Positions 5,718 to 13,495 are shown, counted from the stretch's first letter. The stretch is 15,073 bases of DNA from Pseudomonadota bacterium (GCA_015222595.1 JADFVP010000073.1:1-15073), one strand, 5' to 3'. Translations and numbers: made by a program. Notes: a model not told the origin generated them from the letters alone.

Positions 5718-5740
5718 CAAAAATTGGTACAGAAACTTGC

Positions 5741-5953
5741 TTACTCGCCCGCAGCAGCGGCCTTCAGCTCACCGACGAACGTATCAAGGTCGGTAGAGTG
5801 CATTGCGCAGGCCATGGAGATCGGTTCGTCCCCAAAGGCCGGGCAGGTAAAGCAGCCGGTTCCAAAGTGAGAGCTGAAGACCTCTTTCGTGGCAGGCCAG
5901 GTCTCGGTAACTACTCCGGTGGTCATATCTCCGCTAATCTCTTCTATATCCAT
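5741..5953 (-). CDS. DUF1858-type small CxxC protein
   Basis: A 70-residue protein matching the short domain found alone or joined to hybrid-cluster (prismane) and other redox proteins of anaerobes. It opens with the typical ISGDMTTGVVTETWPATKEVF segment (helix-turn), followed by a C-F-T-C pair at Cys34/Cys37 in a GTGCFTCP motif, then Cys49, then a helix ending in a Glu-Leu-Lys-Ala tail. The cysteines suggest a disulfide or metal/cluster-related role; the real function of the family is unknown. The start at 5953 has AAGGGGGAT and AAGGA boxes upstream. A TATAAT at about 6003-6008 (minus) could be its -10, though no good -35 accompanies it. It is a single-gene unit between the RND terminator and its own hairpins. 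Confidence 0.8.
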   Translation of the reverse strand: MDIEEISGDMTTGVVTETWPATKEVFSSHFGTGCFTCPAFGDEPISMACAMHSTDLDTFVGELKAAAAGE

Positions 5954-6012
5954 GTCCTTATATCCCCCTTGAAGTACAGTCTATTCGTATTAGCCTGGAT
6001 CTATTATATACC

Positions 6013-6047
6013 AAAAAAATAGCACACTCGTTGATTTCAATCAACGA
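6013..6047 (-). terminator. Terminator of the efflux operon
   Basis: TCGTTGATT (6047-6039) and AATCAACGA (6036-6028) form a stem. After eight bases a run of seven T follows on the minus strand (6019-6013). It begins 9 bases after the RND stop codon. The gap before the T run makes it slightly atypical. Confidence 0.7.
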
Positions 6048-6055
6048 ATATTCGA

Positions 6056-9000
6056 TTATTCGGCCTCCTTGTCCCTCCCCACCTCTTCGCGCTTTATGAC
6101 AAAGAGCAGGAGCGCCGGGATGATGAATACCGTGAAGATGGTCGAGACAGCCAGCCCTCCGAGCACCACGCTGCCAAGGCCCCTGTAGAGTTCGCTACCG
6201 GGCCCGGGTGCCACTACCAGAGGCAACATGCCGAAAATAGAGGTAAATGCGCTCATGTAGATCGGTCTCAGACGAGACCGCGTCGACTCGCGCACCGCCT
6301 CGGCATGGGCCATGCCCTTGTGCCTGATATTATTTAGCGCCTGATGGATTATAAGTATCGCGTTATTTACCACAACACCTATCAGGATAACAAAGCCGAG
6401 CATTGTCAGAATATCCAGAGGCTGAGGCGTTAAGAGCAGATTTACGAGTTTGAGCCCGATAAACCCACCGGCAGCGGCCAGAGGTACGGTAAAGAGAATT
6501 ATTATAGGGTAGATAAAGTTGGCGAACATAGCCGACATAAGCAGGTAGACTATTACTGCCGCCAAAAGAAAATTCCACTGGAGCGCGCGGCGCGTCTCGG
6601 TAAGTTTTCCCGCAGCTCCGCTAAGCTCTATATTGACGCCAGAGGCTACTCCTGTGGCCTTGACACCCGGAATAACCTCATCCCTTATACTCTCCATAGC
6701 GGTCTGGAGCGCAAGGTATTCCGGCGGGGTTATCTCAAGAGTTACGGTACGTTGCCGCTCAAGGTGACGAATCTGGGTTATGCCTGTAGTGCGCACGAGA
6801 GTAGAGAGCGACGACGCCGGCACTATGTTGGAGCGCGGTGTCACCACAGGGGCGTTATGGAGGTCTTCCGGGGTCTTGATGTCGGTTCTCGAGGTCTTCA
6901 AGATAAGGTCTATCTTCTTCTTCCCCTCCTCTTTAAAGTCCCCGATCTTGCGCCCGTCCATCAGTACGTCGAGAAAGATGCCGAGATCTCTGGAACTCAT
7001 CCCAGCGGCCTTTAGCCGGTCGCGCTCAGGGAGCAGCCTAACCTCCGGATAGAGGAGTTCGAGCGAAGGTATGGGGCGTATCTGCGCCGTAGGCATGCTC
7101 TGCTTCAACATACCGAACATCGTGCCGGCAACGGACACAATCTGGTTGAGGTCTCCGCCGCTGATATCTACATCTATGGTTCTGCCCCTGCCAAGCCCGC
7201 TCTGGAAGATTCCCGCCTGCATGGATATACCGAACATGCCTGGGATAGAGTAGATTATATTGGTAAAGAAGGGTATGTACTCCTTGGCCCGGCTCATATC
7301 CTCTGAGGTTGCCCCGAAGAGCATCATGCGCTCTCCGCCGACGTAGAACATGTTCTCTATCGGCGGCAGCCCCTTGTGGTCGGCATGAATATGCGGCTCT
7401 GCGGCCTTGAAGATATGCTCGCCAATCCCGCGCCGTTCATCGTAAGAGAGCCCCGGAGGAGGAATAAGTATATTTATCACAAGGTTACGGTTGCCCTGCG
7501 GCAGGTACTCCATCTTCGGCATCAGTAGCCACGTAGAGCCAACGGCAAAGAGCACGAGCACGGCAACGGTAACTATACGGTGCGTCTTTGTCTTTAAGAC
7601 CGTACCGAGCAGACCCATATAGCTCTCTACGACCCGACGTCCAAAAAGCTCTAACGGTTTGGCATTTTCGTTATTAACAGCCTCTTCACTACTCTTGACG
7701 CCGCTGCCCCTGCCTTTTAAGCCTAACGAAAAGAGCAGTTTTGAGAGCATCGGTATAACAGTTACAGAAACTATGAGGGACAAGATGACCGAGACGGTGA
7801 TGGCAATGGCAATGTCCTGAAAGAGCTGGCCTGCCTCGTCCTTAATGAATACTACCGGTAAAAAGACTGCTACGGTCGTAACGGTAGAGGCGAAGATAGC
7901 TCCCCAGACCTCTGTGGTGCCGTCGTAGGCGGCGCGAAAGGGACTTTTATCCATCCTTCTGTGGCGGTCGATGTTTTCAAGCACGACAATGGCATTATCT
8001 ACCAACATACCGACCGCAAAGGAGATTCCCGCCAGAGAGACGACGTTGAGGTTCCGCCCGAGGCCGTTCATGACTATAAACGTTCCGAAGATACTGATAG
8101 GTATGGCAACTGCCACTACGAGCGTAGAGGCCGCGCTACGGAGAAAGAGCAGCAGCACGATAATCGCTAAAATTCCGCCGATTATTATGTTCTGGCGCAC
8201 AAGGTCGATAGCGCCGTTTATGTACGGTCTCTGGTCGTAGACCCAGTCGATGTAGACCCCTTTGCCTGCAAGCTGAACCGAGTTCACTTCGTCTATAACC
8301 GCCTCTACGCTCTCGGTAAGCTCTAGAATATTGACCCCGGGCTCCGGCTTCACCCCGACCGCTATTCCCTCGGTCATATTGTGCATCATCGCTACGCTAG
8401 GCGTTTCGTACCCAAAACCGATGAGCGCAACGTCGGAGAGGCTCACTCTCCTTTGCCCAGTGGATTTCAAGATAATAGTGCCTATCTCATCGGGAGATTT
8501 TAGCTCGCTTACCATCCTTATACGATAATTCCTGCGCCCAAGACCCATTGTTCCGGCACTGATATTGACGTTCTCGCTGCGCAAGACCTCCATTATCTGG
8601 GTCATTGTAATGCCGTATGCCGCAAGCTTCTCCGGGTCTACGACTATATGCATCTCTTTTTCAGTGCCGCCGGAGATAAAGAGGTCGGAAACGCCGTCTA
8701 CGCGCTCGATATGCTGGCGAATTTCATCCTCGAAGAAGGTCCTGTAAGTGGCAATAGGGGTGGGGTTGTCGGCTTGCGCGCGGAAGATCATCCAGATGAC
8801 CGGACTGGCGTCCGAACCGGAGGCGTTAATATACGGCTTCTCGACGTTTTCTGGATAGTCAGGAACCTCGTTGACCTTGTTCGATACCCTGAGGAGCGCA
8901 CCGTCCAAAGCCGTGCCGACCTTGAACCTTAGCGTTATACTGCCCTGATTGTTAAACGATGAGGACTCCATCTGCACAAGGCCGGGGATTCCCTTGAGAA

Positions 9001-9208
9001 CCTGCTCCTGCGGCTCAATAATATCGCGCTCTATCTCGTACGGGGTCGCACCCGGCCAGAGGGTCGTGACCGTAATCTCAGGCTCAGTGACCGTGGGGCT
9101 CAACTGGTACGGCATGCTGAAGAGCCCGATAGCGCCAAAGAGCACCAGCAGGATTACACCCACAATAACCGTAACAGGCTTTTTTATAGAGTACTCTACT
9201 AGATTCAT
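6056..9208 (-). CDS. RND efflux transporter (AcrB/HAE-like inner-membrane pump)
   Basis: A full-length 1050-residue RND pump. It exports small hydrophobic or amphiphilic compounds using the proton gradient, together with the adaptor and TolC upstream. TM1 is at 10-32, followed by the periplasmic porter domain with the WPGATPYEIE block (51-60). The TM2-TM6 cluster is at about 338-490, including VGMLVDNAIVVLEN (399-412), then a second periplasmic half and TM8-TM12 to residue about 1038. The AcrB proton relay Asp407-Asp408 is Asp404-Asn405 here, and AcrB Lys940 aligns with Asn948 in GVVVNNAIL. This DN/NN variant is common in a large branch of RND pumps. Start: ATG 9208 overlaps the TGA of a short upstream ORF (ATGA), and AAGGCGG lies 13 bases upstream, too far to be ideal, so coupled initiation is likely. 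The substrate cannot be inferred. Confidence 0.96.
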   Translation of the reverse strand: MNLVEYSIKKPVTVIVGVILLVLFGAIGLFSMPYQLSPTVTEPEITVTTLWPGATPYEIERDIIEPQEQVLKGIPGLVQMESSSFNNQGSITLRFKVGTALDGALLRVSNKVNEVPDYPENVEKPYINASGSDASPVIWMIFRAQADNPTPIATYRTFFEDEIRQHIERVDGVSDLFISGGTEKEMHIVVDPEKLAAYGITMTQIMEVLRSENVNISAGTMGLGRRNYRIRMVSELKSPDEIGTIILKSTGQRRVSLSDVALIGFGYETPSVAMMHNMTEGIAVGVKPEPGVNILELTESVEAVIDEVNSVQLAGKGVYIDWVYDQRPYINGAIDLVRQNIIIGGILAIIVLLLFLRSAASTLVVAVAIPISIFGTFIVMNGLGRNLNVVSLAGISFAVGMLVDNAIVVLENIDRHRRMDKSPFRAAYDGTTEVWGAIFASTVTTVAVFLPVVFIKDEAGQLFQDIAIAITVSVILSLIVSVTVIPMLSKLLFSLGLKGRGSGVKSSEEAVNNENAKPLELFGRRVVESYMGLLGTVLKTKTHRIVTVAVLVLFAVGSTWLLMPKMEYLPQGNRNLVINILIPPPGLSYDERRGIGEHIFKAAEPHIHADHKGLPPIENMFYVGGERMMLFGATSEDMSRAKEYIPFFTNIIYSIPGMFGISMQAGIFQSGLGRGRTIDVDISGGDLNQIVSVAGTMFGMLKQSMPTAQIRPIPSLELLYPEVRLLPERDRLKAAGMSSRDLGIFLDVLMDGRKIGDFKEEGKKKIDLILKTSRTDIKTPEDLHNAPVVTPRSNIVPASSLSTLVRTTGITQIRHLERQRTVTLEITPPEYLALQTAMESIRDEVIPGVKATGVASGVNIELSGAAGKLTETRRALQWNFLLAAVIVYLLMSAMFANFIYPIIILFTVPLAAAGGFIGLKLVNLLLTPQPLDILTMLGFVILIGVVVNNAILIIHQALNNIRHKGMAHAEAVRESTRSRLRPIYMSAFTSIFGMLPLVVAPGPGSELYRGLGSVVLGGLAVSTIFTVFIIPALLLFVIKREEVGRDKEAE

Positions 9209-9282
9209 ACTTGTTTGATTGCCGCCTTGAGAAACTGTTCCAGCTCTCTGTCTCTGCTTATTGAGTACTCTACTAGATTCAT
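9205..9282 (-). CDS. Micro-ORF 2, 25 codons, ATGA-overlapped with the RND start
   Basis: Begins MNLVEYSI exactly like the pump, then continues SRDRELEQFLKAAIKQV and stops. Its TGA (9207-9205) overlaps the pump ATG (9208-9206) as ATGA. It arises from the 74-bp repeat. It may be translated as a coupling leader; the peptide itself may have no function. Confidence 0.5.
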   Translation of the reverse strand: MNLVEYSISRDRELEQFLKAAIKQV

Positions 9283-9356
9283 ACTTGTTTGATTACCGCC
9301 TTAAGAAACTGTTCCAGCTCTCTGTCTCTAATTATAGAGTACTCAACCAGATTCAT
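9279..9356 (-). CDS. Micro-ORF 1, 25 codons, ATGA-overlapped with micro-ORF 2
   Basis: Begins MNLVEYSI and continues IRDRELEQFLKAVIKQV, ending in a TGA that overlaps the next ATG. Against micro-ORF 2 it differs at 7 bases. Four of these are silent; the others give Ile/Ser and Val/Ala. Its ATG lies only 9 bases after a TATAAT box, so if transcribed from there it would be nearly leaderless. Confidence 0.5.
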   Translation of the reverse strand: MNLVEYSIIRDRELEQFLKAVIKQV

Positions 9357-9365
9357 AAATTCAAT

Positions 9366-9395
9366 ATTATACCAGCAGTTAGCTTAACTAATTAA
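9366..9395 (-). promoter_or_regulatory. Possible internal promoter in front of the RND repeats
   Basis: A perfect TATAAT (9371-9366, minus) in the 244-bp gap between the adaptor and pump genes. The best -35 at 18-base spacing is TTAATT (9395-9390), a weak match. It would allow pump expression apart from tolC and the adaptor. Confidence 0.4.
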
Positions 9396-9452
9396 GACTA
9401 GCTCTTAAAAGTAAAGTATCACCTATTTTACTTCTGCGCTAAAGAACAGGGA

Positions 9453-10601
9453 TTATTGCTTAGGCTTCACAGGCTTGCCACTCTTGTCAGTGGGCTCTTT
9501 AGGCTCACCGCCCTCGCCTACTACTGCTACTGCCTGGCCGGGCCTCAGCCGCTCGTTACCCTTTATGACAACCACGGCGCCCTTGCCGAGACCTGCGCCC
9601 GACACTCCAGCCATTGATCCGTCGTAACCGATAACCTTTACGGGTACCATTACCGCCTTGCCGCCCTTAACAGTCCAGAGGACCATCTTGCCGCGCGAGT
9701 TTATAACAGCGTCGCGGTCCACGACAGTCGCCTCAATGCGTTCGTCCCTCGGCAGCCGTACCTTTGCCGCCATGCCCTCAATAAGGTTGTAGCGGTTATC
9801 TACGCGTATCTTTACCGGAAAAGTCCGCGTGGCAACGTCGCCTCTGGGAATAATAGCGGCTACAACGCCCTTAATGGAGCGGCCTGCAACGTCTATCTCT
9901 ACGACCATGCCTACGCTCGAATGAGCAACGACATTTTCAGGAACGTTCACTACTATTTCGACTATATCGTCCTTGGCTAGCGTCGCAACAGGAGAGCCCG
10001 GAGAGAGCCACTCTCCTCTGTCGACATGTTTTTTGAGTATAACGCCGCCAAATGGCGCGCGAATCGACTTCTTGTTCAGTTCGGCCTTTATCTGAGCCAC
10101 TTCGGCCCTGAGCGAGGCGAGCTGTTTTTCTAGAACCTTTACCCTGAACCGATACTCGTCATAATCCTTGCCGCTCGCAAGCTGCTTCTCGTAGAGCCTC
10201 ATTATACGCTTAAAATCGATGCGAGCCTTCTCAAGATTGGCCCCCACCTGCCCGTAAGTGGCGCGCGTGGCCATCAAAGAGCTTGCCAGTATCTCGGAAT
10301 CTATCTGTATGAGCTTTGTTCCGGCGCCTACCCTCTGCCCCTCTTCGAAGTTGACGGTCTCTATCCTGCCCTTTACCTCGCTCGCTATGTCGGAGACCTC
10401 CTGAAAGAAGACCGTGCCTATGTACTCGGCCTCCGGGGCCACCATGGCAACCGTGGCAACGGTGGTAACGACACGGGCCGGAGGAGGCCCGCCTGAGCGC
10501 TTCTCTCCCTTCTTATCTTTATCCGTTTCAGCGTGGCCCGTAACTGCTAAGAGCAGCAGCACAGCCACTACAAGAGTAAGACTTCGTAAAATCCGTATCA
10601 T
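9453..10601 (-). CDS. Periplasmic adaptor (membrane fusion) protein of the RND efflux pump
   Basis: A 382-residue HlyD/AcrA-family adaptor linking pump and TolC channel. Residues 1-24 are a Sec signal ending GHA, without a lipobox cysteine, so it is periplasmic rather than lipid-anchored. The first lipoyl half is at about 66-102 (FEEGQRVGAGTKL), an alpha-hairpin at about 104-178, and the second lipoyl half is IRAPFGGVILKKHVDRGEWL (180-199). A beta-barrel and a membrane-proximal domain follow to about 360, then a Lys/Pro/Glu-rich tail (GGEPKEPTDKSGKPVKPKQ) that is longer than usual. The start has GGAGG 9 bases upstream. tolC ends 125 bp upstream and the RND gene starts 244 bp downstream, so co-transcription is expected. 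Confidence 0.95.
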   Translation of the reverse strand: MIRILRSLTLVVAVLLLLAVTGHAETDKDKKGEKRSGGPPPARVVTTVATVAMVAPEAEYIGTVFFQEVSDIASEVKGRIETVNFEEGQRVGAGTKLIQIDSEILASSLMATRATYGQVGANLEKARIDFKRIMRLYEKQLASGKDYDEYRFRVKVLEKQLASLRAEVAQIKAELNKKSIRAPFGGVILKKHVDRGEWLSPGSPVATLAKDDIVEIVVNVPENVVAHSSVGMVVEIDVAGRSIKGVVAAIIPRGDVATRTFPVKIRVDNRYNLIEGMAAKVRLPRDERIEATVVDRDAVINSRGKMVLWTVKGGKAVMVPVKVIGYDGSMAGVSGAGLGKGAVVVIKGNERLRPGQAVAVVGEGGEPKEPTDKSGKPVKPKQ

Positions 10602-10726
10602 CTGAGAAGACCTCCGGCAAAAAAATTGTTATAACGGCCCTGAAAAGGAACTTCAGGTTCATGGGTAAGAAGTGTAAAGGTATCTATATGTATTAGAAGA
10701 AGATAAAGAGCTGATAAGACAGGCAC

Positions 10727-12082
10727 TTACTTGTAATCATCCAAGAGCGTGCCTACCGCGTACTTAAGCTCCAGAATCGCCATCTGCATGTCGTAGGTAG
10801 AGTTCATAAGTGAGCGCTCGGCTCCGAGAAGCTCGGTATCGGAGTCTATTACGTCTACTGTAGTAGCGAGGCCGAATTTGAACTGCTCGAAGACCATCTT
10901 GTAGTCCTCCTCGGCAAAAGAGAGCTGCCTTCTGTACGCCTCGATGACAGCCACCGCAGACTCCATGCGGTTGTACGCCTCGCGAACCTCAAGTTCTATG
11001 TCGTGCGTAGCGGCTATAACCTCAAGCTCGGCCACACGAACCTTGCTCCGCGCCTCCTTCATCTCGGCGCGCCGGAGGCCCCCTTCAAAGAGCGGGTACG
11101 ATAAAACAAGCGACGCAGAGAGCGACTCTTCCTGAAAAAAGGTGGTTTTAGGGTCCTTATCGTACCAGTTGTAGACGCCTTCCAGCTTCAAAGTGGGTAA
11201 AAAAGTACCGCGTACCTCCTTTACTCCCTCTGAGGCTATTCCTCTATAGAGCAGACTCTCTTTGTAGTCGAGCCTGCGCTTCAGGGCCAGTTTTATAAGC
11301 TCGTCAACCCCTTCGTTGACTGCAGAGCCGATCTCCGGCTCTACCAGCTCTAGCTCTCCGGTAACGCCTATTATGCGCTTGAGCCTGTTGTTGGTGTCCT
11401 TCATTGTGCTCTTGGCCTTAATAAACTCGGCCTCGGCTCCGGCCACCTCGGCCTCTGCCCTTAAAACAGCGCTCTTTACTACCTCTCCGACACTAAAGCG
11501 CGCCGAAGCGACGCGCTTTCTCTCTCCAGCTCTCTTAACGGCAGCGGCCTTAAGCTCAAGGTCGCGGGTTGCCTTCAAGGCGTTGTAGTACGCGCGAGTG
11601 GTAGAGAGCAGTACTGCCTCCCTGGTGCCGTCTAGCTGACGGCGGCTGCGCTCCACCCCGAGCTTCGCGCCCCTTCTGGCGCTTAGCTTGGAGCCGCCGG
11701 AAAAGAGGGTCTGACTTATACGCACAGAGACACTGGCCGAATCATCGGGCTGTAACAGGGTATCGCCTGCACTCTGCTGCTCCGAGTACCGGGTAAAGGA
11801 TCCCTCGGCCGTCAAAGAGGGCAGCATGCGCGAAGTCGCCTTGGAGACTGCGCTTCTAGCGCTCACAACCCCTTGGCGTGCAATGCGTACATCTTCGTGG
11901 CCGCTGGCTGCGCGCCTGCAGGCCTCATCTATAGAAACGGTCTGTGCCTTGGCAGTCGCAGGAAGCCCCAGCATAGATAGTACGCACAAAAGGGCTAAGA
12001 GTGATTTCAGCATAGGCCCTGAGGCGGACTCTCTTGACGAAACAGAAAGAGAATCGGGTAAGTTACTGTTTTGGTTACGCAT
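10727..12082 (-). CDS. TolC-family outer-membrane efflux channel
   Basis: A 451-residue outer-membrane efflux protein with two OEP repeats of long helices and short beta segments (about 55-245 and 265-445). It trimerises to form the exit duct for the adaptor/RND pair. A signal peptide is clear at residues 24-47 (MLKSLLALLCVLSMLGLPATAKAQ). I keep the ATG at 12082 because GGAG lies 8 bases upstream of it, while the internal ATG at 12013, directly at the signal peptide, has only a weak AGGG. With 12082 the signal carries a 23-residue polar extension rich in Ser and Asn, which is unusual, so the shorter start remains possible. It is first gene of the operon; a promoter candidate with flanking inverted repeats lies at 12154-12196. 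Confidence 0.93.
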   Translation of the reverse strand: MRNQNSNLPDSLSVSSRESASGPMLKSLLALLCVLSMLGLPATAKAQTVSIDEACRRAASGHEDVRIARQGVVSARSAVSKATSRMLPSLTAEGSFTRYSEQQSAGDTLLQPDDSASVSVRISQTLFSGGSKLSARRGAKLGVERSRRQLDGTREAVLLSTTRAYYNALKATRDLELKAAAVKRAGERKRVASARFSVGEVVKSAVLRAEAEVAGAEAEFIKAKSTMKDTNNRLKRIIGVTGELELVEPEIGSAVNEGVDELIKLALKRRLDYKESLLYRGIASEGVKEVRGTFLPTLKLEGVYNWYDKDPKTTFFQEESLSASLVLSYPLFEGGLRRAEMKEARSKVRVAELEVIAATHDIELEVREAYNRMESAVAVIEAYRRQLSFAEEDYKMVFEQFKFGLATTVDVIDSDTELLGAERSLMNSTYDMQMAILELKYAVGTLLDDYK

Positions 12083-12153
12083 AGATAACTCCAGAAGGTA
12101 AGGTATGACGAAATAGATACGGTTCTTCTTTTATGCCGTACTATGAGAATTAC

Positions 12154-12196
12154 CACCTTGATACTTTACATCCACCGATGCTCTTAAGTCAAGGTG
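12154..12196 (-). promoter_or_regulatory. Candidate efflux operon promoter flanked by an 8-bp inverted repeat
   Basis: Minus-strand TTGACT (12192-12187), an 18-base spacer and TAAAGT (12168-12163). Exact arms CACCTTGA and TCAAGGTG (12154-12161, 12189-12196) overlap the -35 and sit just past the -10, as a repressor dyad would. The -10 is only 4/6, so the promoter is tentative; the arms are certain. Confidence 0.4.
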
Positions 12197-12347
12197 CTTA
12201 GCATTGTCAGCGCCATAACGTGCGGCCAGATGCAATGTCTGTTAAGTTGAGAGTAAAGCGGCGGGCGAGGCTAAAGCCTGTTGAACTATAAAGAGGTCTG
12301 TGGTAGCTTAACACTCTCATGACAGTCGGCTCTAGCGCACGCTCTTC

Positions 12348-12375
12348 TTGCTCGTTTAAGAGAATCGATTATACT
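12348..12375 (+). promoter_or_regulatory. Candidate promoter for the LuxR-type regulator
   Basis: TTGCTC (12348-12353), a 16-base spacer and TATACT (12370-12375). It would leave a leader of nearly 200 bases before the ATG at 12578. I saw no better promoter nearer the gene. Confidence 0.35.
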
Positions 12376-12577
12376 AGCCGACGGAGATGTAAGATGTGAC
12401 TTTTGCACGTCAGACCGGAAAAGCAGAGAAGATAGACCCGGCAATAAACTAAAGAAAAGTAGCAGATTACCGATTATCTAAGTATAACAAATAACAGTAT
12501 TCCAACACCCCTGCGATCCGTTACTCGACTCCTCTTCGATCTGTCAGACAACGCAACTTTCAAGAGAGTACCGTTTT

Positions 12578-13213
12578 ATGATAAAAGTCATGCTCGCATT
12601 CTCCAACATGCTCTTTTCCGAGGCCATATCAGGCCTGATAGAAGGTAAAAAGAAGATGGCGGTTGTGCACGTTCTCAAGACCGGTTCCGAGTTTACTCTT
12701 AAGGAATGGAAAAAGATCGGACCGCACGTCATACTCACCGACATGACGTGCCTCTACAACTCTTTCGGATCAATTCCTGCCGACGAGACGAAGCTGCCCT
12801 TTATTCTGCTCGACACGAACTGCGGTAAAGAGAACATAGTAACGGCTATACTGAAGAAGCAGGTAAGCGGAGTTCTGCTCGGCGACTCTACTTCCAAGCT
12901 TATGCAGAGCGCAATAGAGACCGTGGCCGCCGGAGATATCTGGATAGACAAGAAGACTGTCAAGAACCTCGTCTTCGGCCTAAACGCCCTCGGAAGCGAA
13001 AAGTCGGCACAGCTGACGAATAGAGAAAAGAACGTAGTGGACTTAATCGCTAAAGGGTACAGGAACAAAGAGATAGCGCAGCAGCTCAACATCTCGGAGC
13101 CGACCGTAAAGACCCACCTCTACAGAATCTTCAGAAAGCTCAACATGAAGAACCGCTCCGAGCTTATTACCTTCGCCATAAAGAAGCAGGACATGAGCGG
13201 TAACTTTCTTTAA
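12578..13213 (+). CDS. LuxR/NarL-type transcription factor with degenerate receiver domain
   Basis: A 211-residue DNA-binding regulator. Residues 146-206 are a strong LuxR-type helix-turn-helix (LTNREKNVVDLIAKGYRNKEIA, then SEPTVKTHLYRIFRKLN). Residues 1-115 follow the NarL receiver layout, and Asp55 sits at the phosphoacceptor place. However, the acidic pair is replaced by Phe8-Ser9 (in AFSNMLF), and the conserved Lys is Gly102 (GVLLGD). Phosphorylation is therefore unlikely, as in the pseudo-receivers of VpsT and CsgD. VpsT binds c-di-GMP through W-[FLM]-[ST]-R at the end of the receiver; the same place here reads Trp122-Ile-Asp-Lys, related but not canonical. AGAGAG lies 9 bases before the ATG. 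It is upstream of and co-oriented with the exopolysaccharide operon, so control of that operon is likely but inferred. Confidence 0.9.
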   Translation: MIKVMLAFSNMLFSEAISGLIEGKKKMAVVHVLKTGSEFTLKEWKKIGPHVILTDMTCLYNSFGSIPADETKLPFILLDTNCGKENIVTAILKKQVSGVLLGDSTSKLMQSAIETVAAGDIWIDKKTVKNLVFGLNALGSEKSAQLTNREKNVVDLIAKGYRNKEIAQQLNISEPTVKTHLYRIFRKLNMKNRSELITFAIKKQDMSGNFL

Positions 13214-13327
13214 CCAACAGGTTATTGAGCCGCCACTACTCACCTCTGCACACACTTCCTTTCAGCGCTCTCTATTTTGAAAATATAAACCGGCGTACTA
13301 CTTTAGTTGTATAAAGGTGGTATACTA

Positions 13328-13355
13328 TTGACTTAATACCAATAATGTATAAAAT
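13328..13355 (+). promoter_or_regulatory. Candidate upstream promoter (P1) of the EPS operon
   Basis: TTGACT (13328-13333) with TAAAAT (13350-13355) after 16 bases. The -35 lies in the loop of TGGTAT (13318-13323) / ATACCA (13336-13341), and TATACC recurs at 13355-13360, so three related half-sites surround it. Confidence 0.45.
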
Positions 13356-13367
13356 ATACCGACGATG

Positions 13368-13392
13368 TATTGTCATAGGCCTATAGACAATA
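13368..13392. promoter_or_regulatory. 25-bp dyad within promoter P2, probable operator
   Basis: TATTGTC (13368-13374) and GACAATA (13386-13392) are exact inverted arms. Between them ATAGGCCTAT (13375-13384) is itself a perfect palindrome. The whole element fills the space from the -35 to just before the -10. Confidence 0.6.
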
Positions 13393-13398
13393 TATAAT
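13370..13398 (+). promoter_or_regulatory. Promoter (P2) of the EPS operon
   Basis: TTGTCA (13370-13375), a 17-base spacer and a perfect TATAAT (13393-13398). Start near 13405 gives a leader of about 90 bases to the first gene of the operon. The spacer is occupied by a dyad. Confidence 0.65.
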
Positions 13399-13495
13399 TG
13401 TTTCTGTAGCATATGCATGACTATCCGCTACATAGACCTACCGGACCTACTTATAGAATATCTAAAGCAGTAACTTTTCAGGAGTTCACTCTGCT

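Larger units (their letters stand above)
5257..5740. other. 484-bp intergenic regulatory region
   Basis: No credible gene lies here. Reading leftward it holds a hairpin and a terminator for the DUF1858 gene (5643-5717), two 17-bp palindromes (5558-5574, 5469-5485), a 9-bp inverted repeat (5391-5425), a sigma-54 type promoter (5357-5372) and the leader of the PEP-CTERM gene. The ORFs that cross it have no RBS or family features. Confidence 0.75.
9186..9357. repeat. 74-bp tandem repeat (about 2.3 copies) covering the RND gene start
   Basis: Units lie at 9186-9259, 9260-9333 and a partial 9334-9357. Units 1 and 2 match at 69 of 74 positions by eye. Each unit carries the start region encoding MNLVEYSI plus the 50 bases 5' of it. 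The period is not a multiple of three, so the copies are in different frames relative to the pump. Confidence 0.95.
12083..12577. other. 495-bp intergenic region between divergent efflux operon and luxR-type gene
   Basis: No convincing gene is seen. It carries a promoter/inverted-repeat combination for the efflux operon (12154-12196), a candidate plus-strand promoter (12348-12375) and the small hairpin AGGCT-AA-AGCCT near 12270. The remainder shows no recognisable structure. Confidence 0.6.

Noticed and set aside
9186..9357. Direct repeats taken as a CRISPR array
   Set aside because: The units are contiguous with no variable spacers, and they overlap the start of a pump gene; no cas genes are near.
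9409..9433. AAGTAAA...TTTACTT hairpin after the adaptor gene as a terminator
   Set aside because: The stem is wholly AT-rich with an 11-base loop; too weak to call, though attenuation cannot be excluded.
12544..12744. Minus-strand ORF opposite the luxR-type gene start
   Set aside because: Antisense to a well-supported coding region; no RBS or recognisable features.
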